Shown in pieces: positions 35,375-44,464 of a stretch of 64,000 bases of DNA. The stretch's first letter is position 1. Every line of letters starts with the position of its first letter. This stretch comes from Rhodoferax mekongensis (lineage in GTDB: Bacteria; Pseudomonadota; Gammaproteobacteria; Burkholderiales; Burkholderiaceae_C). The stretch lies in contig NZ_CP132507.1 in NCBI RefSeq assembly GCF_032191775.1, positions 2,753,001 through 2,817,000 of the forward strand, in the 5' to 3' direction. A program made the position numbers and the translations under genes. A model generated the notes under the pieces. It saw only the letters and a list, made by a program, of their open reading frames with translations, did no database searches and was not told the DNA's origin.

Positions 35375-35668
35375 TTAATCTTGCAAAAATTCTTGAATAT
35401 GGAAAACGACTGACTTTCCCTGTCGTGCATTAGCCAAAAAACCGGTGAAGTTCCAGACACTGCCTATGGCTTGCTTTGCAAGCCGCTCTGCCAGGGTTCC
35501 GAAGGCCACCGCCTTGACTACCACCTTCACGGTTCTGCTGCTTCCGGCTTCCTGAACGACTGACTCATGTTCGAGCCGCAGATTCAAGGCTGGTAAGCCT
35601 GCCGGTGTGTAGCGCATGGTTTCTACCTCTGCGATACAAGCACCTAGAACCAATGAATTCGCTTGCAC
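35375..35668 (-). CDS. priB: Primosomal replication protein N (PriB)
   Basis: The product is 97 aa, a single OB fold that links PriA and DnaT/helicase loading at restarted forks. NSLVLGACIAEVETM, PALNLRLEHES and WNFTGFLANARQGKSVVFHI match betaproteobacterial PriB. The start is uncertain. A GTG at 35668 overlaps the AAGGAG motif, while an in-frame TTG at 35653 is 14 bases from it. The gene sits between rpsF and rpsR as usual. Confidence 0.9.
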   Translation of the reverse strand: MQANSLVLGACIAEVETMRYTPAGLPALNLRLEHESVVQEAGSSRTVKVVVKAVAFGTLAERLAKQAIGSVWNFTGFLANARQGKSVVFHIQEFLQD

Positions 35669-35701
35669 TCCTTAACGGGAAAGGTCCGTTGCCCCGTTCA
35701 A

Positions 35702-36067
35702 TTAGGCTTGGTACTCGGCCTGCTGGGCCTTGCGTGCGTCTTCACGCTCGACTGTCTTCATCATGGAAGAAGGACCGGTTTCGGCTTTCTTCTTGGACAC
35801 AGTCAGGTGGCGCAACACGGCGTCGTTGAACTTGAATGCGTGTTCCAGTTCAGACATTACAGCCTGGTCGGCTTCAATGTTGACGCACAGGTAGTGGGCC
35901 TTGGCCAGCTTGTTGATCATGTAAACCATCTGACGACGGCCCCAGTCTTCAACACGGTGCACCTTGCCACCGCCAGCGGTGATCATGCCCTTGTAACGCT
36001 CCAGCATTGCAGGAACTTGTTCGCTCTGATCCGGGTGGATCATGAGGATGATTTCGTAATGACGCAT
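35702..36067 (-). CDS. rpsF: 30S ribosomal protein S6
   Basis: The product is 121 aa. [20 protein letters not shown] and the RNA-binding [15 protein letters not shown] are conserved. The ATG at 36067 has AAGGAG at ideal spacing. First gene of the operon, with its own promoter and a leader hairpin upstream. Confidence 0.98.
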   Translation of the reverse strand: MRHYEIILMIHPDQSEQVPAMLERYKGMITAGGGKVHRVEDWGRRQMVYMINKLAKAHYLCVNIEADQAVMSELEHAFKFNDAVLRHLTVSKKKAETGPSSMMKTVEREDARKAQQAEYQA

Positions 36068-36107
36068 TGATACTCCTTGAGGATTTCCCAGCATCTGGGT
36101 TGAAAAA

Positions 36108-36137
36108 GCTGCCCCCGGCGTCTAGACAGGGTGCAGC
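36108..36137 (-). promoter_or_regulatory. Hairpin in the rpsF leader (possible S6:S18 autoregulatory site)
   Basis: In the transcript, GCTGCACCC pairs with GGGGGCAGC, enclosing TGTCTAGACGCC with a CCG. Many bacteria control this operon through an S6:S18-binding leader with a CCG bulge. The match here is by eye only, and a covariance-model scan would be needed. Confidence 0.3.
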
Positions 36138-36152
36138 AAGGCGAAGCCTACG

Positions 36153-36181
36153 ATTATAGCCTAACCCAAGGGAGGAGCCAA
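36153..36181 (-). promoter_or_regulatory. Sigma-70 promoter of the rpsF operon
   Basis: On the minus strand TTGGCT (36181-36176) and TATAAT (36158-36153) are separated by exactly 17 bp. The -35 element lies within the last codons of the upstream symporter gene, so the ribosomal operon starts independently of it. Confidence 0.75.
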
Positions 36182-38467
36182 ATCCCTGTCATCCGGCGAG
36201 TCGGGAGAGCACAGCAAGCTGACAATAACGGCGACCAATACCCCGACAGGAACTCCAAAAACTCCAGCCGATACGGGTTGAATTCCAAACCAGAGATGTT
36301 CGCCTGAAAATCCGAACCACTGCCGTAAAACCGGAAAGTTAAGCACCATGTAGACCACCGTGGTACCCAGCCCGGCCAACATGCCGGCCACCGCACCGGA
36401 CCGTGTCATGCGCTTCCAGAAAATACCCAGAACCATGGCAGGCACAAAGGCCGCACCTGCCAGCGAAAACGACGCAGACACCAGGTAGAGAATTCCAGCA
36501 GGTCGCTGTGCTGCCGCATAGGCAGCCATCAATGCCACCACCAACAAGGCGAACTTTGACAGCATCACCCTGCGCATTGCCTCCGCCTTGTTGCTGTTGC
36601 CCTCAAAGTACACATCATGTGCCAGTGCATTGCCGATGGTCAGCAGCAATCCGTCTGCCGTGGATAGCGCTGCAGCCAAGCCACCGGCAGCCACAAGCAC
36701 TGACACCACATAAGGTAGCCCGCCTATATCCGGTGACGCAAGCATGATCAAATCCGCCCCCAGCCGCAGCTCTGCGAACTGCAGCACCCCGTCACTATTC
36801 ACATCGCTGAACGAAAGCAGATTCGGATCTTTGGACCATTGAAGCATCCACCCCGGAAGTGCATCAAAGGATTGCCCCACCAGATGCGCCATGACCTCGT
36901 ACTTGACCAGAACAGCCAACGCCGGCGCCGAGAGATACAAGAGCGCGATGAAAACCAGCGACCAGGCCACCGACCTCCGCGTCTGGATAACGCCAGGAGT
37001 CGTGTAAAAGCGGGTCAAAAGGTGAGGCAAACCGGCCGTGCCCACCATGAGACAAAACATCAGCGCCAGGAAGTTGGCACGAGAAGTGTTGAATGCCGCT
37101 TGCTCATCCGCGTTGCCATCCGGATTGCCGGCAAAAGCCCGCGTTTGCGGTGCCATACCGCCAAGTACTCGTGCCCTCTCGGTGTTCTCAACAAGTCCGC
37201 GAGTCCACATGTCTCGTGCAGCTACCGCATCTTTGGGAAGTGCAGCCAGAGACTTGCGAGTGGCTTGAACCAAAGCATCCGGTGCCTTGCTATCGCCCAG
37301 GATCCTCAGTTGACGCCTCAGCTCCTCGCGATCTTCCGCCAAAGAAGCTTCAACATCCAGCAGCTTGCGTCGGAACTCCTCCGCACGACGTGCGTAGATC
37401 GCAATAACTTCCTGCTCTTGGGGCGAAACCGCAAACGAGGCTTCCAAATCGGTGATTTTCACCAGCTGCTGCCCATAAGCGAGGGGGGCGAACGGATTCC
37501 CGGTCTGCTGGTAAGACAGCCATGAGACAGGGATGAGAAACGCCAGAATAATGACTACATATTGGGTGACCTGCGTCCAAGTGACCGCCCGCATTCCACC
37601 CAAGAAGGAGCAGACGAGCACGCCCCCGAGCGCCAGAAGAATGCCGATCTCAAAATGCACCCCCGTCAAACGGGACGTAATCAAGCCGACGCCATAAAGC
37701 TGCGCAACCACATAGGTAAACGAACACAACACCGCAGACCAAGCCGCAATTCGCCGCGGCCAGTGCCCGCCAAACCGAACCCGGAAGAAATCCGGTACGG
37801 TGTAAATATTCATGCTGCGCAAGTACGGTGCGACCAACAAAGCCACTAGGCAAAACCCGCCCGTCCAACCCAGCACGTAAGCCAAACCGCCCGGCTGCGT
37901 GCCCGAACCACTGAAACCTTGTGAATACAAGCCTCCGGCCAGGCTGATGAACGAAGCAGCGCTCATCCAATCTGCAGCAGTCGCCATGCCGTTATAGACA
38001 CCGGGAATTCGACGGCCAGCTACGTAGTATTCATTCGCATCCGCAGTGCGAGCGAATACCCCGATTACCGCGTACAAGACCAAAGTCACCGATAAAAAAA
38101 TGCCGGCGACCCACGCTTTGGGCAAGCCCCATTGTTCAGCTAGCGCCAAAGCCACAAGAAAGAAAAGCAAGCCAACTACAAAAGTCGCAAAGCGCTTGTG
38201 AAGGCTTGTCGTGTACTGCCCGTATTCAGTGGCATCAAACAAAAAGGCTTCTGCGGAGCGCCGGTTGGCAATGATGGCAAATGCGACCACGATGCCAATA
38301 AATATCAGTAGTGATCCCTGTGCCGCAAACCAATACGCGATCGGCCAGGAAAAAAAATTCCCAGGCAGATCGCGTGCAAAAAAAGTAACCCCGAAAGAGA
38401 AAACAAACCACAGCGCAAGCAGGCTCGCATGCAAGCGCCAGTTACGCCGGGTTGTCGTCTCTGGCAT
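36161..38467 (-). CDS. Na+/solute symporter with fused DUF4212 domain, helical insertion and EF-hand loop
   Basis: The product is 768 aa. Residues 1-80 form a DUF4212-like two-helix domain (normally a separate small subunit). A sodium:solute symporter domain of the VC_2705/ActP type follows, with the tell-tale ATAADWMSAASFISLAGGLY. The sodium-symporter domain contains a charged helical insertion (around EEFRRKLLDVEASLAEDREE). A canonical 12-residue EF-hand loop, DVNSDGVLQFAE, falls at residues 555-566. The ATG at 38467 overlaps the ppsA stop (TGATG). The substrate may be pyruvate, acetate or another monocarboxylate, judged only from its pairing with ppsA. Confidence 0.85.
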   Translation of the reverse strand: MPETTTRRNWRLHASLLALWFVFSFGVTFFARDLPGNFFSWPIAYWFAAQGSLLIFIGIVVAFAIIANRRSAEAFLFDATEYGQYTTSLHKRFATFVVGLLFFLVALALAEQWGLPKAWVAGIFLSVTLVLYAVIGVFARTADANEYYVAGRRIPGVYNGMATAADWMSAASFISLAGGLYSQGFSGSGTQPGGLAYVLGWTGGFCLVALLVAPYLRSMNIYTVPDFFRVRFGGHWPRRIAAWSAVLCSFTYVVAQLYGVGLITSRLTGVHFEIGILLALGGVLVCSFLGGMRAVTWTQVTQYVVIILAFLIPVSWLSYQQTGNPFAPLAYGQQLVKITDLEASFAVSPQEQEVIAIYARRAEEFRRKLLDVEASLAEDREELRRQLRILGDSKAPDALVQATRKSLAALPKDAVAARDMWTRGLVENTERARVLGGMAPQTRAFAGNPDGNADEQAAFNTSRANFLALMFCLMVGTAGLPHLLTRFYTTPGVIQTRRSVAWSLVFIALLYLSAPALAVLVKYEVMAHLVGQSFDALPGWMLQWSKDPNLLSFSDVNSDGVLQFAELRLGADLIMLASPDIGGLPYVVSVLVAAGGLAAALSTADGLLLTIGNALAHDVYFEGNSNKAEAMRRVMLSKFALLVVALMAAYAAAQRPAGILYLVSASFSLAGAAFVPAMVLGIFWKRMTRSGAVAGMLAGLGTTVVYMVLNFPVLRQWFGFSGEHLWFGIQPVSAGVFGVPVGVLVAVIVSLLCSPDSPDDRDLAPPLG

Positions 38468-40857
38468 CAGACCGCTAGTTGCTGCCAGGTGGCAATCACT
38501 GAATCTGGATTCAGCGAAATGGAGGAAATCCCCTGCTGTTCCAGCCACTTTGCAAAGTCAGGGTGATCGCTAGGCCCCTGACCGCAAATGCCCACGTACT
38601 TGCCCTGACGCTTGCAAGCATCTATCGCCATGGTGATCAGCGCTTTCACGGCCGGATCGCGCTCGTCAAAGTCCGCCGCCAGGAGGTCCAGACCTGAATC
38701 ACGATCCAGCCCCAAAGAGAGTTGCGTCAAATCATTGGAGCCGATAGAGAAGCCGTCAAAGAACTCTAGGAACTGATCAGCCAGGATCGCATTGCTCGGA
38801 ATCTCGCACATCATGATGAGCTTGAGGTCTGCCTCGCCGCGGCGCAAGCCATGGCGGCCGAGCAACTCGGTCACCCGCTTCGCCTGGCCCAGGTTGCGCA
38901 CAAACGGCACCATCACCTGCACATTGGTCAGGCCCATCTCATTGCGCACGCGTTTGAGCGCTTCGCATTCCATGGCAAAAGCCTCGCCGAACTCGGTGCT
39001 GATGTAGCGGGCTGCGCCACGGAAACCAAGCATCGGGTTCTCTTCCTCAGGCTCATACCGGCTGCCACCGATCAGCTTGCGGTACTCATTGCTTTTGAAG
39101 TCGCTCAAACGCACGATGACTGGCTTGGGCCAGAAAGCCGCAGCGATGGTTGCCACGCCCTCCGCCACCCGATCCACGTAGAACGCGCGGGGCGACGCGT
39201 GGCCTCGCGCTACAGACTCCACTGCCTTCTTGAGATCGGCATCCACATTGGGATAGTCCAAGATGGCCTTGGGATGCACGCCAATGTTGTTGTTGATGAT
39301 GAACTCCAACCGGGCCAGGCCCACACCCTGGTTCGGCAATTGACAGAAGTCGAATGCCAACTGAGGGTTGCCGACGTTCATCATGATCTTGACGGGGATT
39401 TCGGGCATCACGCCGCGCTGCACTTCAGACACCTCGGTTTCCAACAAACCGTCGTAAATGAAGCCGGTGTCGCCCTCGGCGCAGCTCACCGTCACCAGCA
39501 TGCCTTCTTTCAACAGGTCCGTAGCGTTGCCGCATCCAACCACAGCAGGAATACCCAATTCACGGGCAATGATGGCCGCATGGCAGGTCCGGCCGCCCCG
39601 GTTAGTCACGATGGCGCTCGCGCGCTTCATGACCGGTTCCCAGTTGGGGTCAGTCATGTCAGTGACCAACACGTCGCCGGCCTGCACTTTGTCCATCTCG
39701 CTGATGTTGTGCACGATGCGCACGGGGCCTGTGCCAATCTTCTGACCGATGGCGCGACCTTCGGCCACCACATTGCCCTTGCCTTTGAGTTTGTAGCGGT
39801 ACTCGGCAGTCGCCCCCGCCTGGCTCTTCACGGTCTCAGGGCGGGCTTGCAGGATGTAGAGCTGGCCGTCTATGCCGTCTTTGCCCCATTCGATATCCAT
39901 GGGGCGACCATAGTGCTCTTCAATCACCAAGGCGTACTGCGCGAGCAACTCCACATCAGCGTCGGTCAAAGAGTAGCGGTTACGCAACTCAGCGGGGACA
40001 TCTGTGGTTTTCACCAACTTGCCGCCTGCTGCTTTTTCCTCGGGGGTGGTGAACACCATCTGCAAGAGCTTGGAGCCCAGGTTACGGCGGATCACCGCGC
40101 GCTTGCCCGCCTTGAGCATGGGCTTGTGCACGTAAAACTCGTCGGGGTTCACCGCACCCTGCACCACTGTCTCACCCAAGCCATAGCTGGAGGTGATGAA
40201 AACCACCTGATCAAAACCGGACTCGGTATCGATCGTGAACATCACGCCGGCAGCACCTAGGTCCGAGCGCACCATGCGCTGTACACCAGCACTCAGCGCT
40301 ACCACGTCATGGGCAAAGCCTTTGTGCACGCGATAGCTGATCGCGCGATCGTTGTACAAAGAAGCGAATACCTCTTTCATCTTGTGGAGCACATCTTCGA
40401 TGCCCACCACGTTCAAAAAAGTTTCCTGCTGACCTGCAAATGAGGCATCCGGCAGGTCCTCCGCAGTGGCCGACGAACGTACGGCGAAACTGGCTTGGTC
40501 GTTGCCGGCCGACAAGGTGGCAAAGGCATCGCGGATCGATTGCTCCAAATCAGCCGGAAAAGGCTGCGCCTCCACCATGGCACGGATTTCTGCGCCCACT
40601 GTGGCCAATGCGCGCACATCTTCGGTGTCCAGGTTTTTCAGTTTTGCACTGATCTTGTCAGCCAATCCGCCGTGAGCCAAAAACTGGCGGAATGCATGGG
40701 CTGTAGTGGCAAAGCCCGTGGGGACCCGCACGCCTTGCGGTAGCTGGGAAATCATCTCCCCCAAGCTGGCGTTCTTGCCGCCGACGGACTCAACGTCCGT
40801 CATGCGCAAGCGCTCGAAAGGCACGACCAGGTCGGTCGCATTGAAAAGTTCAGACAT
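38467..40857 (-). CDS. ppsA: Phosphoenolpyruvate synthase
   Basis: The product is 796 aa; it makes PEP from pyruvate and ATP. N-terminal nucleotide-binding domain with [11 protein letters not shown] and [20 protein letters not shown], the phosphohistidine domain with [15 protein letters not shown], and the C-terminal PEP-binding barrel with [20 protein letters not shown] and [10 protein letters not shown]. It is divergent from its regulator ppsR and translationally coupled to the symporter gene downstream. Confidence 0.97.
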   Translation of the reverse strand: MSELFNATDLVVPFERLRMTDVESVGGKNASLGEMISQLPQGVRVPTGFATTAHAFRQFLAHGGLADKISAKLKNLDTEDVRALATVGAEIRAMVEAQPFPADLEQSIRDAFATLSAGNDQASFAVRSSATAEDLPDASFAGQQETFLNVVGIEDVLHKMKEVFASLYNDRAISYRVHKGFAHDVVALSAGVQRMVRSDLGAAGVMFTIDTESGFDQVVFITSSYGLGETVVQGAVNPDEFYVHKPMLKAGKRAVIRRNLGSKLLQMVFTTPEEKAAGGKLVKTTDVPAELRNRYSLTDADVELLAQYALVIEEHYGRPMDIEWGKDGIDGQLYILQARPETVKSQAGATAEYRYKLKGKGNVVAEGRAIGQKIGTGPVRIVHNISEMDKVQAGDVLVTDMTDPNWEPVMKRASAIVTNRGGRTCHAAIIARELGIPAVVGCGNATDLLKEGMLVTVSCAEGDTGFIYDGLLETEVSEVQRGVMPEIPVKIMMNVGNPQLAFDFCQLPNQGVGLARLEFIINNNIGVHPKAILDYPNVDADLKKAVESVARGHASPRAFYVDRVAEGVATIAAAFWPKPVIVRLSDFKSNEYRKLIGGSRYEPEEENPMLGFRGAARYISTEFGEAFAMECEALKRVRNEMGLTNVQVMVPFVRNLGQAKRVTELLGRHGLRRGEADLKLIMMCEIPSNAILADQFLEFFDGFSIGSNDLTQLSLGLDRDSGLDLLAADFDERDPAVKALITMAIDACKRQGKYVGICGQGPSDHPDFAKWLEQQGISSISLNPDSVIATWQQLAV

Positions 40858-41073
40858 AGGATGCTCCAGAAGTTAAAACCTTTCCATGACCCGCCGGACC
40901 ATGCCGGGCGCGGGTCGCGCAGCCTGTCACTTTCCTGTTGTTGCTGTTGTGGGAAACGTAACCGGTACCTAAATGCGCTAAATTGCGATGATTGTAGGTG
41001 TGCAGACCGTGTAACCCGATTACGGAAAACCCCTGTGCGCTTGCAACTGACTGACGCCATTACCCGGAACACC

Positions 41074-41895
41074 ATGCCCCAACGCTCTGTTTTTTTCATC
41101 TCTGACGGCACCGGCATCACCGCCGAGACATTCGGCAATGCCATCCTGGCCCAGTTCGAAACCAAGGCAAGGCATGTGCGCCTGCCCTTTGTGGACACCG
41201 TCGACAAGGCTCACCAGGCGGTCCGGCAGATCAACCATACAGGCGTGGTAGACGGCAACAAGCCCATTGTGTTCACGACTCTTGTGAATATGGATGTGCT
41301 CAAAGTCATTCAGGAAGGCTGTCAGGGCATGTTGCTCGATATGTTCGGGATGTTTGTTCACCCCTTGGAGCAAGAGTTGGGCCTCAAGTCCAACCACCGC
41401 ATCGGCCGCTTCAGCGATGCAAGCAAAAGCAAGGAATACCATGACCGGATTGAGGCCATCAACTTCTCTCTGGCACACGACGATGGTCAAAGCAACCGTG
41501 ACCTGGAGCAAAGCGACGTGATTCTGGTGGGCGTAAGCCGCAGCGGGAAGACCCCCACATCACTGTATCTGGCCATGCAATACGGCCTGAAGGCGTCTAA
41601 CTATCCGCTGATACCTGAAGATTTCGAACGTCGCCAACTTCCTCCTGCGCTGGTGCCGCACCGCGGAAAAATTTTCGGTCTCACGATCCAGCCGGAGCGT
41701 TTGGCCGAAATCCGCAACGAGCGCCGCCCCAATTCCAGGTACGCGTCTCTGGAGAACTGCCGTATGGAAGTGAGTGAGGCAGAAGCCATGATGCGCCGCA
41801 CCGGCATCCGGTGGCTGTCCACCACCACCAAATCCATCGAAGAAATTGCTACGACGATTCTTCAGGAAATACATCCTGAACGATTGGTGTACTGA
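41074..41895 (+). CDS. ppsR: PEP synthase regulatory protein (kinase/pyrophosphorylase, DUF299)
   Basis: The product is 273 aa. It inactivates PpsA by ADP-dependent phosphorylation and restores it by phosphate-dependent release. SVFFISDGTGITAETFGNAI at the start and the P-loop-like VGVSRSGKTPTSLYLA are both conserved. The ATG at 41074 opens the conserved region; the frame back to 40861 overlaps the divergent promoter. Its last 47 bp overlap the 3' end of the DUF2325 gene on the other strand. Confidence 0.95.
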   Translation: MPQRSVFFISDGTGITAETFGNAILAQFETKARHVRLPFVDTVDKAHQAVRQINHTGVVDGNKPIVFTTLVNMDVLKVIQEGCQGMLLDMFGMFVHPLEQELGLKSNHRIGRFSDASKSKEYHDRIEAINFSLAHDDGQSNRDLEQSDVILVGVSRSGKTPTSLYLAMQYGLKASNYPLIPEDFERRQLPPALVPHRGKIFGLTIQPERLAEIRNERRPNSRYASLENCRMEVSEAEAMMRRTGIRWLSTTTKSIEEIATTILQEIHPERLVY

Positions 41896-43165
41896 GCGTC
41901 TGAAGCTTGCGCTCCAGCGACGATGCACTGGCGCTTTCCACGTAGACACACTGCTTGCCGGTTCGTTTGCAAAAGTCTTTGACACGCCAGTAGGCGTTGT
42001 GGCTGATGCAACCCGTCTGGCAAATCACCAGGTCGGCTGCAGCGAGGCTGGCATCGAGCACGGAGGCGTTGTCCTCCAGACCGCCATCGTGGTGGGCAAA
42101 GCGCCCCCCTACCCGCTCCACCACATCGCGGTAGTTGGCAATGTTTCCGCTGCGCCCGCCCACACACAAAACCACCCTTTGCTGCAATTGCAGTGGTGCC
42201 TTGGGCTCCAACAAGACGGCAGAGTCCGTCAGCATGCGTTCCGCGACCTCTTTCTGCCCGCGGGACCTGTCCATCCCCGCCCGCTCTAACGTCAGCAGCT
42301 TGCGACGCAGGTCCGCGTTCACCTGCTCCAATTCCTGCTGACGCTGCGCCATACGGTCCAGTTTCTTCTGCAACCGTACTTTTTCCTCCCACTGGCTCAC
42401 GCTAGCGCGCGCAGCCTCCAAGTCTTGCAACAAAAATAGAATCCGACTGTCCTTGGCAATATTGTCGGCACGCACTCGCAACAGCTCAGCGTGCAACAGA
42501 TCGACCTCTGTCGTTTTTTGGGCCATGACCCGACTGATCCGTTCCTGGACCCGGCCCAGCTCACGGGTGAGTAGGGCGTTCTCGTCTGCCACTGCGTTGA
42601 AACGGGCGATCTCCAGCCGCACACCCGCCCCTGCTTGGTGCTGAAACATGTGCAAGTCCTTGCACATGGCGTCACGCAATGGCGCGTCACAACGTGGGTG
42701 CGTCAGTGCCGCCCAGAACGCCCCGGCCACATCACCGCCGCGCAAGTGGCGCACCCACATTTCAGCGACGGCCAGCGCACTCTTGGCTTCTTTGAAGACG
42801 CGAATCTCGCGCAGGTAACGGGTCTCAAGGTCTGCCTGCATCAACTCGGATAGCTTGCAGCGGCGTGCCGATTCCGACACCGCACCTGCATGAACCTCGT
42901 AGTCATTCGCAACTGCACTGCCTCCCAGCGCCTTGTTGACCAAGCGGCGCAGCACCTCCATCGGCAGGCAAACCCCCACCAAGGGGCAGTGGCAATGGGC
43001 TTCGAGATCCCAGAGACGGCGGCGGCGTGAGCCGGAAGCCTCCTGGCTGGGCGAATGCGGCGCATGACAGACCGAGCCTGGCGCGCCGGAGGTAGTTTTC
43101 ACGGGAGCGCCTGCCGCCATCGCAGGACTCACCAAAGGAGAAGACGACAAAAGGTTGTACGGCAT
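41849..43165 (-). CDS. DUF2325 protein with Cys/His motif and coiled coil
   Basis: The product is 438 aa. A low-complexity start is followed by a metal-binding-like DLEAHCHCPLVGVCLP, a helical region and a coiled coil (about residues 210-320). The C-terminal DUF2325 domain begins VVLCVGGRSGNIANYRDVV and contains GCISHNAYWRVKDFCKRTG with several conserved cysteines. Function is unknown. It is the third gene of an operon whose promoter carries a Fur-box-like site and is shared with bacterioferritin. The start at 43165 is two bases after the upstream stop. An iron- or redox-related role is inferred from context. Confidence 0.8.
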   Translation of the reverse strand: MPYNLLSSSPLVSPAMAAGAPVKTTSGAPGSVCHAPHSPSQEASGSRRRRLWDLEAHCHCPLVGVCLPMEVLRRLVNKALGGSAVANDYEVHAGAVSESARRCKLSELMQADLETRYLREIRVFKEAKSALAVAEMWVRHLRGGDVAGAFWAALTHPRCDAPLRDAMCKDLHMFQHQAGAGVRLEIARFNAVADENALLTRELGRVQERISRVMAQKTTEVDLLHAELLRVRADNIAKDSRILFLLQDLEAARASVSQWEEKVRLQKKLDRMAQRQQELEQVNADLRRKLLTLERAGMDRSRGQKEVAERMLTDSAVLLEPKAPLQLQQRVVLCVGGRSGNIANYRDVVERVGGRFAHHDGGLEDNASVLDASLAAADLVICQTGCISHNAYWRVKDFCKRTGKQCVYVESASASSLERKLQTLSTPIVQDVFPEESS

Positions 43166-43167
43166 GG

Positions 43168-43392
43168 CTAGTCCTCCACAGTTTCAGCGAATTCGGTATC
43201 CGCCAGGGTCTCCAGCGCCGCCAGACGGGCACGCCAAGCCATGACAGGGCGATGGGACGCGCGGCGCCGCGGCTTGCCCGGAATTACCTCCGCTTTCGGC
43301 TCGCAGCAAGGGCACTGGGGCGCGTAACGCACCGCGAGGCGGCGGGCCCCCTGCGCGTCTGCAGCCAACAGGGATTCAACTGTAGGGCTCAT
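43168..43392 (-). CDS. Small hypothetical protein with a CPCC motif
   Basis: The product is 74 aa from the ATG at 43392, which has CGGAGGTC upstream and overlaps the stop of the preceding gene (ATGA). It begins MSPTVESLLAADAQGARRL and contains APQCPCCEPK, then a basic stretch (GKPRRRASHRP) and an acidic C-terminus. The three cysteines could bind metal. No family recognised. Tight coupling to its neighbours suggests a joint function with the DUF2325 protein. Confidence 0.7.
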   Translation of the reverse strand: MSPTVESLLAADAQGARRLAVRYAPQCPCCEPKAEVIPGKPRRRASHRPVMAWRARLAALETLADTEFAETVED

Positions 43393-43700
43393 TGCAAGAC
43401 CTCCGGGCTGCGATGCATCAGACCGTGGCCAGTAAAAACCGGCGCATGCGCGACTCCCGGCCGCGCCGGGGTTTGCCAACGCAAACGCAGTGACCAAACC
43501 AATGTCTGGAAACCGGGCGACAACATCGGATCTTGGGACAAGGCATCCAGGTTGCCCACGATCTTGGCCGCCACGGCCTCTCGGTGCGAGGGGCTGCCCG
43601 ACTGGGCGTGCGCGGTCATCAGTGCCATGGTGCTGGCCATCAGCACCTCCGGGCCGGGAATCAGGTACTCCTCATCGTGCCGGCTGCCATGTGCTTGCAT
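43389..43700 (-). CDS. Hypothetical protein, first gene of the Fur-linked DUF2325 operon
   Basis: The product is 103 aa from the ATG at 43700, chosen because AAAGGAGGAGT lies at ideal spacing; a further 11 codons upstream are open. MQAHGSRHDEEYLIPGPEVL is His/acid-rich. The middle is helical (VLMASTMALMTAHAQ), and the end is His-containing (FTGHGLMHRSPEVLQ). Family not recognised. It is closest to the Fur box at 43750-43768, so iron regulation is likely. Confidence 0.7.
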   Translation of the reverse strand: MQAHGSRHDEEYLIPGPEVLMASTMALMTAHAQSGSPSHREAVAAKIVGNLDALSQDPMLSPGFQTLVWSLRLRWQTPARPGVAHAPVFTGHGLMHRSPEVLQ

Positions 43701-43749
43701 ATTGACTCCTCCTTTTAGGTGAACAGATTTCATGGTCTCGAGATTAGTA

Positions 43750-43768
43750 TATGCGAATCATTCTCATT
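43750..43768. promoter_or_regulatory. Fur box 1 (DUF2325 operon / bfr)
   Basis: TATGCGAATCATTCTCATT closely matches the inverted-repeat form AATGMGAATNATTCKCATT seen at the other sites in this region. It lies 50 bp upstream of the 103-aa gene and 104 bp upstream of bfr. Confidence 0.75.
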
Positions 43769-43871
43769 AGCAATAGTTTTACATTTCGCGTTTGAGGCCT
43801 ATTCCAATGGTGTCGATTCGTCGATTCCAGCCGGCATGGCGATAATCCAGCTTTCAACACAAGGAGCCCGC

Positions 43872-44348
43872 ATGAAAGGCGACGCACAAGTCATTAGCCA
43901 TTTGCAAGCCCAACTTAAAAATGAGCTAACCGCCATCAACCAGTACTTCTTGCACTACCGCATGTACAAGCACTGGGGCTTCGACAAACTGGCCAAAAAA
44001 GAATACGCAGAATCCATTGGTGAAATGAAGCACGCGGACATGCTGATGGACCGGATCTTCATGCTCGACGGCCTTCCCAACCTGCAAGACATGGCAAAAA
44101 TCATGGTCGGCGAAAGCGTGCCGGAAGCGCTGGCGTGCGACCTGAAAGCCGAAGTCGGCGCACAGGCGACCATCAAGGCTGGCATTGCCCACTGCGAATC
44201 GGTGCGCGACTATGTGTCCCGCGACCTTTTGCAAAAAATTCTGGACGACACCGAAGAACACATCGATTTTTTGGAAACCCAAATTGACCTGATCGACAAG
44301 GTCGGCTTGCCCAACTACCTGCAAAGCCAAATGGGCGAACTCTCCTGA
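43872..44348 (+). CDS. bfr: Bacterioferritin
   Basis: The product is 158 aa, matching E. coli Bfr in length and start (MKGDAQVISHLQAQLKNELT). Ferroxidase ligands Glu18, Glu51, His54, Glu94, Glu127 and His130 are in place (GEMKHADML; DTEEHIDFLE), and Met52 is the haem ligand. It stores iron. AAGGAG precedes the ATG. It has its own terminator and sits between two Fur boxes. Confidence 0.97.
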   Translation: MKGDAQVISHLQAQLKNELTAINQYFLHYRMYKHWGFDKLAKKEYAESIGEMKHADMLMDRIFMLDGLPNLQDMAKIMVGESVPEALACDLKAEVGAQATIKAGIAHCESVRDYVSRDLLQKILDDTEEHIDFLETQIDLIDKVGLPNYLQSQMGELS

Positions 44349-44367
44349 GTCTGCCCGCTCCCTTGAA

Positions 44368-44397
44368 CATGCGCCGCCTCACCCACGGCGCATTTTT
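44368..44397 (+). terminator. Terminator after bfr
   Basis: ATGCGCCG and CGGCGCAT pair perfectly around CCTCACCCA, followed by TTTTTAT. It ends the bfr transcript before Fur box 2. Confidence 0.85.
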
Positions 44398-44405
44398 TAT
44401 CGTTA

Positions 44406-44424
44406 AATGCGAACGATTTGCATT
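44406..44424. promoter_or_regulatory. Fur box 2 (imelysin operon)
   Basis: AATGCGAACGATTTGCATT is a near-palindromic 19-mer, 41 bp upstream of the first imelysin gene, where it would cover the promoter. Confidence 0.8.
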
Positions 44425-44464
44425 AAGATGTAAGGCATTACAACGTTTTTTGAGAAAGACAACC

